This document shows, piece after piece, positions 24,847 to 34,800 of a stretch of 64,000 nucleotides of DNA. The stretch is from an uncultured Myxococcales bacterium. GTDB lineage: Bacteria; Myxococcota_A; Bradymonadia; UBA7976; VGTA01. Positions within the stretch are counted from its first letter, which is position 1; each line of letters starts with the position of its first letter. The notes under the pieces were generated by a model. The model worked only from the letters and a program-made list of their open reading frames with translations, was not told the origin of the DNA and ran no database searches. Where the stretch lies: NCBI GenBank assembly GCA_937146725.1, contig CAKZRU010000164.1, forward strand, positions 103,133 to 167,132, in the 5' to 3' direction. The position numbers and the translations under genes are program-made.

Positions 24847-25848
24847 ATGAAGCAAGTCGTAATTGGTGGAGGATCTTGGGGCACTGCACTTGCCTCTGTT
24901 TTAGCACAAAATACAGATGCTCTGATTTGGGCCCGTGACCATGCTGTTGTAGAAAGCATTAATAAAGAACATCGCAACTCTAAGTATCAAAGCGATTTGA
25001 TCTTACCTGAACACCTTCGAGCAACAAGTTCCCTGCAAGAGGCGGTTAGTGATGCCGACCTGATTATTCTAGTTGTTCCAAGTCATGTTATGCGTATGAT
25101 TGTGAGCCAATGTGTTGAATGGCTCAAACCAGGCGCCATTATCGTGAGTGCTTCTAAAGGGATCGAAAATGAGAGTCTTATGACCATGGAAGAGGTTCTG
25201 AGTGAAACCTTGCCACGCTCATTTAGAGGAGATTTAGCTTTTTTGTCCGGTCCAAGTTTTGCTCGTGAAACCATAGAGAGACAAGCGACAGCAGTGACGG
25301 TTGCAGCTCGTTTTTTAGATGTTGCTTCAGAAGTACAACAAATAATGAACCGGTCTTATTTTCGAATTTATACAAGTGAGGATGTTACCGGTGTTGAGCT
25401 TGGTGGCGCCTTAAAAAATGTTATTGCCATCGCATCAGGTGTGGCCGATGGTCTAGGACTTGGACATAACTCAAGAGCGGCCTTGATTACGAGAGGTGTT
25501 GCCGAGATTACTCGCTTGGCAGTGAAGATGGGCGCAAATCCATTAACTCTATCCGGTTTAGCCGGCATGGGAGATCTAATTTTAACCTGTACCGGTGGTT
25601 TATCAAGAAATCGACGAGTAGGCGTTGAACTAGGTAAAGGCCGAAGCTTAGAGGAAATTATTGGTGAAATGAATGAAGTCGCCGAAGGAGTAAAAACAAC
25701 AAAAAGTGTGTACGATCTATCGCTGCGCGAACAAGTCGAAATGCCCATTACTCACGAGGTCTACAAGATGCTCTATCAAGGTAAATCACCAATACATACA
25801 CTGAAAGATTTGATGGGTAGAGACCCTAAAGGTGAGCGGGACTACTAA
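24847..25848 (+). CDS. gpsA: NAD(P)H-dependent glycerol-3-phosphate dehydrogenase GpsA
   Basis: Reduces dihydroxyacetone phosphate to sn-glycerol-3-phosphate for phospholipid synthesis. Landmarks are the Rossmann loop VIGGGSWGTALASVL, IIVSASKGIENESL, the LSGPSFARE segment, catalytic-domain GVELGGALKNVIAIASG and SGLAGMGDLILTCTG. The 333-residue length is standard. The ATG has GGGGAA nine bases upstream. Its TAA overlaps the next gene's ATG (TAATG). Identification firm. Confidence 0.96.
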   Translation: MKQVVIGGGSWGTALASVLAQNTDALIWARDHAVVESINKEHRNSKYQSDLILPEHLRATSSLQEAVSDADLIILVVPSHVMRMIVSQCVEWLKPGAIIVSASKGIENESLMTMEEVLSETLPRSFRGDLAFLSGPSFARETIERQATAVTVAARFLDVASEVQQIMNRSYFRIYTSEDVTGVELGGALKNVIAIASGVADGLGLGHNSRAALITRGVAEITRLAVKMGANPLTLSGLAGMGDLILTCTGGLSRNRRVGVELGKGRSLEEIIGEMNEVAEGVKTTKSVYDLSLREQVEMPITHEVYKMLYQGKSPIHTLKDLMGRDPKGERDY

Positions 25849-26513
25849 TGCTTAAACAGAGTACACAATTTGTTTATTCACACCGCAAATCCGGAAAACA
25901 ATTTTTTCAACAGATAGCGGTCTGTTTGCTTCTATCAAGCTTCAGTCACATCACTTGGGCGCAAAAAGTCAGATATATTGATCAAGATAAAGCATTTCCA
26001 AGTGCTTATGATTTATATGCGGGAGATGATCCTTGGCGTGACTTAAAACTTGCCGCCGAAGAAGAAATGGGCCTATTTTTGGTAGAGCCGCCCCGAAGGC
26101 ATGCTTCCGAAATCACTGAGTTTAGCAATCAACATCTTCATTTTCATATTTGGCGACCCATTGCTGAAGGTAAAACGGCAATGTGGTCTAGAGGTCTTCA
26201 ATGGCTCATTTTTGGACGTATAAAGTACTCAAAAGGTGCTCAACAGCTTTTTTCAGATCTTCCCGACCTTAAACGTATCACAATCTCTTTTCATGAGGTG
26301 ATTCGTCCTGAAAGAAAAGGGCGCAGACGTTCTAAAAAACCGGACAAAGTATATACTTACCTGACTTTAAGTATTAAGCGAGATGACTTTGAAAGACTTG
26401 ATTTAGAGTCTATTAAACACTGTAGTCGCAACCTAGATTGCGATACTAATATCCGTTCTATGATCAGTTTAGTTAAATTTAATGCGCGCTATGTAAAACG
26501 GAGATTAAGGTGA
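25848..26513 (+). CDS. Hypothetical secreted protein
   Basis: A 221-residue protein whose ATG overlaps the gpsA stop (TAATG). After a basic N-terminus, a hydrophobic core (IAVCLLLSSFSHITWAQ) looks like a signal peptide cleaved near TWA-QK. The mature protein has a DDPWRDLKLAAEEEMGLF segment, an aromatic HLHFHIWRP stretch, a basic RKGRRRSKKPDK loop and two Cys (HCSRNLDC) near the end. I recognise no family. Its overlap with both neighbours makes cotranscription almost certain. Confidence 0.7.
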   Translation: MLKQSTQFVYSHRKSGKQFFQQIAVCLLLSSFSHITWAQKVRYIDQDKAFPSAYDLYAGDDPWRDLKLAAEEEMGLFLVEPPRRHASEITEFSNQHLHFHIWRPIAEGKTAMWSRGLQWLIFGRIKYSKGAQQLFSDLPDLKRITISFHEVIRPERKGRRRSKKPDKVYTYLTLSIKRDDFERLDLESIKHCSRNLDCDTNIRSMISLVKFNARYVKRRLR

Positions 26514-29182
26514 TTGATCCTAAAACTAGCCAAGAGATTGACCAATTAAAACAAGCTCAACGTTGGACCGAACTTGATCAGCTTTATACTCGCCTTGCCG
26601 AACAAGCTCCCGATTTGGAAAAACGTTTATTTTTGGATTGGGAAAGAGCAACCCTGCTCGCTACTGAATTAAATAACCCAGCTGGTGCCATCACTGTTTT
26701 AGAACATGCTGTGCACTTAGGTGGCCCATTAGAAGTCATGGCGCCTCAAATCGAAGCGATCCGTACTGCAGCCCTAGAGGACTTCAATACTCAAAGTCAA
26801 GCACGGACCTCGTATCAAAGCTTATTGAAAGCAGCACCACTTTCACGAATTACAGTTGACCTAAAACAATGGCTTACACTCTGTAATGAGCAATTAAATC
26901 GTTTTGCCCAACATAGTGAAATACCAGAACAAGATGATTCGGTACTTGACTCGCTTGATATTGTTGCCGAAGAGTTTATTTCTGATGTCGAAGATCTATT
27001 ACCAGCTCAAGCAACGGCTGTGGACCCAATCTCAAAGCAACGCAGTGTAGGCCATCAAACTGATCACGCTTTGGCTTTACAGCGTTTTAGCGAAAAGTTT
27101 GCGCAAGAAAACCCATTAAACTTTATTAAGGAATTACCTCTTGCCCTCAAACAGTGTATCCTCGACAAGTATTTTTTAAGCGATCAACAAGAAGAAAAAC
27201 TAGAAGCACTACTATGGAAGGCGGCTTCAAGTAGTCAACAATGGCGCTTATGGTCTCAAAGTTATGAACAAAGCTTTCTGAGTGGTCCTGATGAGAAAGG
27301 AAAACATGCTGATCGCACCTTTAAACTCGCATCCATTCTAGAAGTTGAGCTACAAGATTTAGATCGAGCAGTTGAACTTTACTCATTAGTTCTCAAATAT
27401 GATGCTCAACATGATGAAGCTTTTGACCGCTTACGCAGTCTGCTTAAAGCAACATCCAAGTGGGACTTACTTGGCAAACTACTACTTGAGTTTTCAAAGC
27501 AATCTAAGAACCGTTGGTCTATCGAAGATCGCTTTGAAATGTGCCTTGAAGCTGGTGATTACTACTTTCAACACTTAAATAATAGCGCCAAGGCGATTAC
27601 TGCATGGTTTCAAGCTCTGGAACTCAATTCTGAAAGCAAGCAGATTTTTGTTCGTCTAGTAGAGATTTATCAAAAAAATAATAAGTGGGCTGCCTGTATA
27701 AAGGTGCTTCGTAAGCTTTCAACTTTAGAAGAAGATCAAACCAAGGCGGCCTTTCATCTTTACAGTATTGGTCTGCTCCAAAAAGATCAGCTTAAAGATA
27801 ATTATTTGGCGGTTAGAAGCTTTGATGAAGCCTTGGACTTGGATCCAAAGTTTATGAAGGCTTTCCAAGCGATAGACGACACCTTAGATGCGGAAGAACA
27901 AAGCCTTGCTGTGGTTGAACGACGCGATCGTTATTATCGTAAAATGTTGATTAGAGCAGTGGAAAATCACTTTGAAGATTCCATGATTGCTGAGCTAGCT
28001 TTGCAAGTTGGCAAGCTGAATGGCTCTATATTGGGTCGGTGGCAAGAGGCTTTGCAAGCTTATGAACTCGTTTTAGATTATGAACCGATGAGGGATGAGG
28101 CCCACTTAGGTTTAATTGAGTCAAGCGCACATGTATCCGGTCCAATAGAAAGTATGCATAGTGCTTTTACTTGGGTGAGGCGCCGTCCTCAACAAGCCAT
28201 TGCTTACCTTGCCTTATTTGAAAGAGCAATGCAGGCTCAACATTGGGATCAAGCATGGTGTACAGCCATTACTTTGGATGCGATGGGCCATACAAATATA
28301 GATGTTAAACGCCATCTTGAAGCCGGTAAAGAACTGTTGGGCTCTCAACTTCAAAGAGTGATCAATGCCAACGAATGGCGCTTACTCGAGTGGTCGAGCT
28401 TTGAATGGGGAAGTACCGGTGATGAATGGGGAAGCTTAGCGGCCTTGCTTGGTCATGAGTTCTTAAGTATGGATGCTAAATCTGCTCGTGCGATTGGTTT
28501 AAATATAAAAAAAGATCTTGTTCCTTCCGATGACTCCACGATTGTCGGTAGAGTCGCTCATTATATTTGTCAGCATTTAAATCTGACCCGTCCTATGATT
28601 TGGCTCAACCAACCCAGTGATGGTAGTTTAATCACTCCGGTTTGCTTAAGTGAAGGCTACTTTGGCTTAGCACTGAATCGCGATATTTGCGCTAAACTGT
28701 CTGTTGAAGAATTAGCGTGTACCCTAACTGTTGGACTGATGCTTACTCAAACCAACTCGATGCTGGCTCTCTTACCGCATCGAAACCAGCTTATTTGTGA
28801 CTTACAGCACGCGCTTATACAGACTGGATTCAAAAGGCAATTTGAGTCATCAAGTCTGATCAACTCAAGCCAAGTAAACCTTAAAGCAAGCCAAAATATA
28901 CAAAGCCTCATTCAGAGTATTGCCCAAGAAAATGGGCCTGAGCTTCAAAGACTTTGTCAAACATTAGGCTCTATTGACTCATGGCTAGTCGCCGTTGAAC
29001 AGACAGCCTTTAGAGCAAGTTTATTGATTGGCTCTGATCCTCGTTTGATTCAGCTTCTCATGCAAGGCCTTAAGCCGATTAGCTCTGACCAAGAAGTCGA
29101 AAGGCGATCCAAGCTCTTACTCTTTAGTGTATCTCCACCCTATATCAAGTTGAGATCGCAGCTTCAGCTGGCTTGGGCATAA
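26510..29182 (+). CDS. Large TPR-repeat protein with M48-like but HExxH-less C-terminal domain
   Basis: GTG start in a GTGA overlap with the preceding stop, GGAG six bases upstream. Residues 1 to about 620 are helical TPR-like units (ALEQSLELNSESK-type pairs such as AITAWFQALELNSESKQIF, RWQEALQAYELVLDYEPMR). The last ~250 residues resemble the C-terminal region of myxobacterial TPR proteins that recall M48 peptidases. LALNRDICAKLSVEELACTL corresponds to the helix before the zinc motif, but the following TVGLMLTQ has no HExxH. It is therefore probably a non-enzymatic scaffold. Cytosolic, as no signal peptide is present. Confidence 0.75.
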   Translation: MIDPKTSQEIDQLKQAQRWTELDQLYTRLAEQAPDLEKRLFLDWERATLLATELNNPAGAITVLEHAVHLGGPLEVMAPQIEAIRTAALEDFNTQSQARTSYQSLLKAAPLSRITVDLKQWLTLCNEQLNRFAQHSEIPEQDDSVLDSLDIVAEEFISDVEDLLPAQATAVDPISKQRSVGHQTDHALALQRFSEKFAQENPLNFIKELPLALKQCILDKYFLSDQQEEKLEALLWKAASSSQQWRLWSQSYEQSFLSGPDEKGKHADRTFKLASILEVELQDLDRAVELYSLVLKYDAQHDEAFDRLRSLLKATSKWDLLGKLLLEFSKQSKNRWSIEDRFEMCLEAGDYYFQHLNNSAKAITAWFQALELNSESKQIFVRLVEIYQKNNKWAACIKVLRKLSTLEEDQTKAAFHLYSIGLLQKDQLKDNYLAVRSFDEALDLDPKFMKAFQAIDDTLDAEEQSLAVVERRDRYYRKMLIRAVENHFEDSMIAELALQVGKLNGSILGRWQEALQAYELVLDYEPMRDEAHLGLIESSAHVSGPIESMHSAFTWVRRRPQQAIAYLALFERAMQAQHWDQAWCTAITLDAMGHTNIDVKRHLEAGKELLGSQLQRVINANEWRLLEWSSFEWGSTGDEWGSLAALLGHEFLSMDAKSARAIGLNIKKDLVPSDDSTIVGRVAHYICQHLNLTRPMIWLNQPSDGSLITPVCLSEGYFGLALNRDICAKLSVEELACTLTVGLMLTQTNSMLALLPHRNQLICDLQHALIQTGFKRQFESSSLINSSQVNLKASQNIQSLIQSIAQENGPELQRLCQTLGSIDSWLVAVEQTAFRASLLIGSDPRLIQLLMQGLKPISSDQEVERRSKLLLFSVSPPYIKLRSQLQLAWA

Positions 29183-29183
29183 T

Positions 29184-29204
29184 TGATCAATCTCTTGTTG
29201 ATCA
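29184..29204. terminator. Short hairpin filling convergent gap
   Basis: 7-bp AT-rich arms tgatcaa / ttgatca with a 7-base loop fill nearly all of the 22-base gap between the convergent TPR and HtrA genes. A CTTTTT lies a few bases further on the plus strand. Possible weak terminator for the plus-strand operon. Confidence 0.35.
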
Positions 29205-30749
29205 CTAAGGCTTTTTCAGTACAATAAAACGAGAGTTACGATCTCCGTCTGTGATGTGTAATAGCAAAGCGCCATTTGACTTTTGCACAACCCTTTTAAA
29301 GCTTTGCACACTTCTTACTCGCTTTTGATTAACACTCAAGATGATTTGTCCTGCTCTTAAACCTGCTTCTTCAGCCACACTGTTAGGCTTAACTTGGGAG
29401 ATCAGTATGCCCTTGCGTTTACTTAACCGTAACTGAGCTCTTAAATCAGCTGTGAGCTCCTGTACTTCTAAACCATATTCATCATGTTTAGCTTGTTTAC
29501 TACTTTCAAGTTCTGAATCTTGACGTGTTTCTAGATCGAGCGCATCAAGCTTTACCTTAATTTGTTTTTCACGGCCTTTACGGATAATCGTTAATTTGAC
29601 TGAACTATTTGGTGTGGTTAAGGAAATACGATTTCTAAACATGGCCGCTGAGTGTATGTCCATCTCATTTAAGCGAATCACAACATCTCCTGCTTCAAGC
29701 TTAGCTCGGGAAGCCGGAGAATCTGGTACAATATCTGAAATCAGTACGCCCTTGGCTTGATCAAGGCCAAATTGAGTAGCAACCTCCGGAGTAAGCTCCT
29801 GAATATAAGCCCCGATTCTTCCTCGGCGAACTTCACCATATTTAATAAGCTGCTCCTTAATCTTAAGTGCCATATTAATCGGGATTGCAAAGCCAATGCC
29901 CATGTAACCACCACTACGACTATAAATCGCAGTATTAATACCAACAACTTCACCATTGATATTAAGTAAGGGTCCTCCGGAGTTTCCGGGATTAATCGCT
30001 GCATCGGTTTGGATAAACTCTTCATAATCGGTAATGCCCATGCCGGCTCTACCGGTCGCACTTACGACACCCACTGTCAATGTCGCTGATAGTCCAAAAG
30101 GATTACCCACGGCCATGACCCATTCACCAATCTCTAAATCACTGGAATTAGCAATGCTTAGAGTTGGTAATTCGGATTCATTAACCTTAATGACTGCAAC
30201 ATCTGATTTATCATCGGCCCCTACTAACTTGGCCTTTAATGATCGCCCATCTGCCATTTGAACATTGATTTCATCAGCACCACCAACCACATGATTATTA
30301 GTCAAAATATAACCATCATCACTGATGATAAAGCCTGAACCTTGACCCTGTTGTTCACCTCCATGCCGACGTCCTGGAGTACGTTTACCTTGTCCTCTAG
30401 GAAAGCCACGTCCAAAAAAATGTCTTAGGAATTCTTCTTCAAACCCACTCATTTCAGGAAGCTTTGTGCGCTTAATCACTTGGATTGAAACCACAGCAGG
30501 CATCGCTTTTTTAGCAGCCTTGGTAAAGTTGCTCGGCGCTGCATAAGCCTCATAATGGCTTAAACCTACTAGAGACAAAAAGTCTGATGAGGCAACAGAT
30601 AATAACAATACAGGCATAAGGGATACACTCAAAAATGCCGTTAAACTCAAAGCATAAAACTTACGCTTAGAAAAAGATCTTTTGGACGTTCCAAATAACC
30701 CCGTCTCAAATGACGGAGTGTATTGAGTACTTATTGTTTGATTCAACAT
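29205..30749 (-). CDS. Do-type HtrA (DegP/DegQ-like) periplasmic serine protease
   Basis: Trypsin-fold protease plus two PDZ domains. The catalytic triad is visible: His in LTNNHVVGG (about 150), Asp in KSDVAVIKV (about 180) and Ser in NPGNSGGPLL (about 258). PDZ1 spans about 310-390 (GVLISDIVPDSPASRAKLEAGD) and PDZ2 about 420-510 (GILISQVKPNSVAEEAGLRAGQ). The N-terminus has a basic patch and a hydrophobic helix (FYALSLTAFLSVSLMPVLLL), a signal peptide or anchor. A Gly/Arg-rich loop (GKRTPGRRHGGEQQGQ) precedes the protease core. The start is moved to ATG 30749, with GGAGG seven bases upstream, from the track's TTG 30755. Envelope protein quality control is the expected role. Confidence 0.94.
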   Translation of the reverse strand: MLNQTISTQYTPSFETGLFGTSKRSFSKRKFYALSLTAFLSVSLMPVLLLSVASSDFLSLVGLSHYEAYAAPSNFTKAAKKAMPAVVSIQVIKRTKLPEMSGFEEEFLRHFFGRGFPRGQGKRTPGRRHGGEQQGQGSGFIISDDGYILTNNHVVGGADEINVQMADGRSLKAKLVGADDKSDVAVIKVNESELPTLSIANSSDLEIGEWVMAVGNPFGLSATLTVGVVSATGRAGMGITDYEEFIQTDAAINPGNSGGPLLNINGEVVGINTAIYSRSGGYMGIGFAIPINMALKIKEQLIKYGEVRRGRIGAYIQELTPEVATQFGLDQAKGVLISDIVPDSPASRAKLEAGDVVIRLNEMDIHSAAMFRNRISLTTPNSSVKLTIIRKGREKQIKVKLDALDLETRQDSELESSKQAKHDEYGLEVQELTADLRAQLRLSKRKGILISQVKPNSVAEEAGLRAGQIILSVNQKRVRSVQSFKRVVQKSNGALLLHITDGDRNSRFIVLKKP

Positions 30750-30909
30750 AAACAATCCTCCGAATAAAGTAATGAAATGAAAAAATACGATCTAAGTGAC
30801 CTAGATCATCTCCTTCTAATCAGAATCACTCAGCTTGTATTCCATACCTATCTAAAGATAAGTCAAAAAAGTCTTTGGTGGCAAAAACTATGAATTTGGC
30901 CACTTAAAA

Positions 30910-31827
30910 CTACATATTCAAATAGGTACTTAAGCTAAAACCAAAAAAGAATGCATCTGAATCTAAGGGCTGAGTGTAAGAAAAACTGAGTTGTCCATCA
31001 CCACCACCAAGACCAATCATAGCCACCCCTGCACTCCATTGACTGCTCGTAAAACGATAGCGACTGACCAAGTTTGCAACCTCGAGTGTATTATTGGTAA
31101 CCTCTTGATCTTGATTATGTAAGTAGCCCGCTCTTATGGCAAAGCCATCGCTAATCATTGCTTCAGCACCTATCCTATATTGATTTTGAGCGAGTTCAAC
31201 CTGCCTAAGATAGTCCAAGTTTATAGAAAGTTGACGGCTTGTAATCCCTAAGCCCGCTCCAAAGCTTCTATCACCGGCTTCTAAAAGATCATAACCCACC
31301 GCACCAATACTGATAAAGCTCGAAGCCTGAAGCATGAGTCCAGCATTAAGATTAAAGCCATCACGTCCGGTACTTTGATCATAAATATATCGACCCGACA
31401 CACCACCTAATAGCAAGGTTGTTCCTATTTTTGAGACCGCTTTTGAAAGTCCTAAAAGAACATCATGCCCGGACGTGTCACCACTTTTTAATTGAGTTTG
31501 ATAACCAATCCCAACCGCAACTCGATCTTTGGTATATCGCAACTGCGAGTCAACAATATTAATCCCAATCAGGTTAGCCTCTTCTGAACTGCGGAAATAA
31601 TTGGCATCGATGGCATAAAAAGAGCCTGCGCTCATACCTGCTGGGTTTAAAACTAGGGCTGAATTTGCTAAAGCACAGCCAATTCCCGCCTGTCCCATTG
31701 CTGTAACTCTTGGGGTAGTGACACCAAGCTTGTCAGCGCTTGCCGGCTCTTGTAAACAGATAGACAGCAGTAAAAAGATACTCAGGCTTAAACCTAAGGT
31801 GATCGCTGTCATTGATGTCTTGATCAT
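30910..31827 (-). CDS. Outer-membrane beta-barrel protein (PorV/FadL-like)
   Basis: Signal peptide (TAITLGLSLSIFLLLSICL) followed by TAMGQAGIGCALANSALVLNPAGMSAGS. This is the N-terminal pattern of PorV/PorQ and FadL-like barrels (AMGGA...ALYxNPAGL). The rest alternates polar and hydrophobic residues in beta strands and ends with FFFGFSLSTYL, a barrel-type aromatic terminus. AGGAG lies seven bases upstream of ATG 31827. It diverges from the helicase-FGE gene with only 21 bases between annotated starts. The transported or bound ligand is unknown. Confidence 0.75.
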   Translation of the reverse strand: MIKTSMTAITLGLSLSIFLLLSICLQEPASADKLGVTTPRVTAMGQAGIGCALANSALVLNPAGMSAGSFYAIDANYFRSSEEANLIGINIVDSQLRYTKDRVAVGIGYQTQLKSGDTSGHDVLLGLSKAVSKIGTTLLLGGVSGRYIYDQSTGRDGFNLNAGLMLQASSFISIGAVGYDLLEAGDRSFGAGLGITSRQLSINLDYLRQVELAQNQYRIGAEAMISDGFAIRAGYLHNQDQEVTNNTLEVANLVSRYRFTSSQWSAGVAMIGLGGGDGQLSFSYTQPLDSDAFFFGFSLSTYLNM

Positions 31828-31848
31828 GAGGCACTCCTAATTTTATAG

Positions 31849-34800
31849 ATGGGTCATGGGCACGAGATACTATGCATATTTTATTTTTTAAACAATGGCA
31901 GAAAAATTTTGAGACGACTCAATAGAACAATTTACATTCATGATGAGGTAAACGAACAGCTAGAACGAGATCGCAAAGATCTTGCGCCTCGCTTTGCTAT
32001 GCTCTGTCGACAGCTTGGAGTAAGCGAATGGGTTCGTTTTAAGCCAACCAAAGGCGATAATGCGGGTTGGCGCCGAAGCCCTTTAGGAGGTAATAATGGT
32101 AGTCACTATTATATGTGGTGGCTCATTGCCGGTGCCGGTCCGGGAAAGCAATTAGAGCTTGAACAACAAGATATTGCCATTCGTGCCATTCGACACCATG
32201 ACTTAACCGACAAAAAACTTCATCATGGAGATTTGGATGACTATTGGGAATTTAAGTTTGCTGAAGAGCTAGATGATGAGCAAGTTTTAGAACAGCCATG
32301 GACGGAAGATCAGCAAGCCTACATAGAGCAAAAAGATGATTGCCAAGTCCTTATTGGGCCACCAGGCTCAGGAAAAACCTCAAGTCTATGGCGTGCGTTA
32401 GAGCTTGCTTTATTAGAAACACGTACTTTGAGTACACAAGATCAGCAAGCACGAGCCTTGTATATTACTTGGTCCACCCGTCTTGCTGAAAGTGCCGAAC
32501 AGTATTTTTCCATTATGGCGCCAGGTGAAGTGCAAGTTTATGACCTAACAAGCTTGCTTGCTAAGGCACTTTCAAGCGACCTTGAACGCTTGGGTATACA
32601 AAGTTCTCGACTACGTTTTCAAAGCTTAATCGAAAATATGAAAAGCAAGTACGCCCTTAAGAAAAAGGCCTTAGAGCGTATTGATCATTATTATGATTTG
32701 ATTCGGGCTTGGGTATTTGGACGCTCTGTATGGCAAATGAAACGCGTTGGCGATGTTAAGTCCAATGATGAACAAGATCGTCTCATACAAGATGAACTCA
32801 AAGATGCTGTACGTTTATATGAAGCCTTAAACTTAAGTGATGAGCAAATTAAGTATGTTTTTCCGGAACTACAGGCTGCCAAGCAAGTTGCTGAACTAGA
32901 GCAGGATTTAGCTTTTCCTTCCGAAACCCTTAGTTCTAAATATGCCTTTGTTGTTGTTGATGAAGTTCAAGACCTAACCCCTCTTGAATTAAAAGCTTCT
33001 TTAGATATTGCTCAAGCTTTGTCTCAGGCACATCCTCGGCTGTTTTTGGCGGGTGATGAAGGCCAAGTGGTTCGGCCAACCTTTTTTCAGTTTGCTGAAC
33101 TCAATGACCAACTTTTTGAACGTGGTTATCATCCACAAAGCACCACCTTGGCCTCCAACCTACGCTGTCCAAAAGTAATCGCGGATACTGTGATTAGAGC
33201 TAAGGCCTTCAACAAGCTACTCCCCACCAAATACCGTCCTTCTGATCAAGCGGTTCGAGCCTCTAGTTATGAAACAGAAGCCTTAGTCGCTTTAGCACAC
33301 TTTAAAGAGCAAAGTGAATGTAAGCGTCTTATCGAAACATTAGCACTTAATCCAAACGTCTATTTTATTGAGCTATTTGAAGACGAAACACGGCTAGAAA
33401 AAGATCTTGGGCATCTGGGTGAACTCAGAAAGGTCTTTAATACCTCTGAAACTGTGAAGGGCTTAGAGTTCGCAAGTGTCTGTATTGTAGGTGCTTCAGC
33501 GCTGATCCGCTCATTAAATTCAGAAAGAGCCAAGCAAGATCCTATTGCCTTTCGCCTGGATGTCAATCGCCTAAGAGTTGCGATGAGTCGTGCAGTTGAG
33601 CACTTGATCTTTATTGAACCTTTTTCAATGGTCAGCGAAGCTCTTCGTGAGCTTATTGGCGGACAGGCCTTAAGTGATACATGGCAGCAAGCTCTAAGCT
33701 ACAATGAAATGATACAGAGTGATTTATCACAGGGGCTATGCGTAAAGTTATCGGCTCTTAATGAACTTCTGAGTGCCCAAGATTTAAGTGTTGATGAGCG
33801 AGTACAGGGCTTTATCAAACGAGTCGAGCGTCTCTTTTTTGATGAATATAGAGCAAATGAAGCCTATGAAGATCTCTTACTTGCCCTTGAGCTAAGTGAA
33901 GATAGTGGTGAACTTAGTGATGACTTACAAAAGACTTTGAATGAACTCGCAGCTAGAATTGCTTTAAGTGAAGCGTTTCAAGTCCCTAAATTAAGAGTTC
34001 TCAAGCAACAACAACTCAATCACCCCTTACTTCGAGCAAGCTTAAGGTTAGTCGGAGATGATTCCTTACTCCGCTTAATGGATACAATGTGGCTTTGGTC
34101 CGGTAAAGATCATTCTAGTGAAGATCATTCTAGCGAGCCCGCTTTTCCAAGTATAACAAACTCTGATTTTGAAATACTACAAACCCTTTATACTTTATTC
34201 TGTGAGCCCAAGCTTAGCTCTTTATCATGGCTCTCAAAAATCATAAATATTTATAAGTGGCGCTTATTTGAGGCACTATTAAATGTCAGTTCGGTTGAAG
34301 TTCTTCAGCTTGAAAACATTGAGAATATTCTTCAATTTATGGGCTTTGATGAGGAAGAAAGTCTACCTTTAGCACTTAAGTTTAGGCGTATGTCCTTTGA
34401 TGCACTCATTGGGCATCAACATCAGCGAGCAGCTTCTATTTGGCAAGATGTAGTGAGTCAAGCTACAGAAGATCAGCTCAGAACGGCTCAGCTATTTATG
34501 GCCCAAGCCGAGTTTTATAGAGCGGCGAAGTTATATGAGTCACTCAATCGGCTTGATGAAGCTTTTAAGGCTTATCGACAGGCTGGAGCCTTTGATGAAG
34601 CCGGTCGACTGATTGAAAGTCATTCTTTAGAGCAGTTAGAGCAAAGCTCTATTACTAGTTTAGAGTTGATCACTGTGCTTAGTCGCTATCTTAAACGATA
34701 TCCCTTAAGCGAAGAAGAAAAAAGCCACTTTTACCATTTTGGTGATCAAGAAATCGCCCTAATTAGAGAGGAACTAGAAAGCCAAAAACAGCAACTTACT

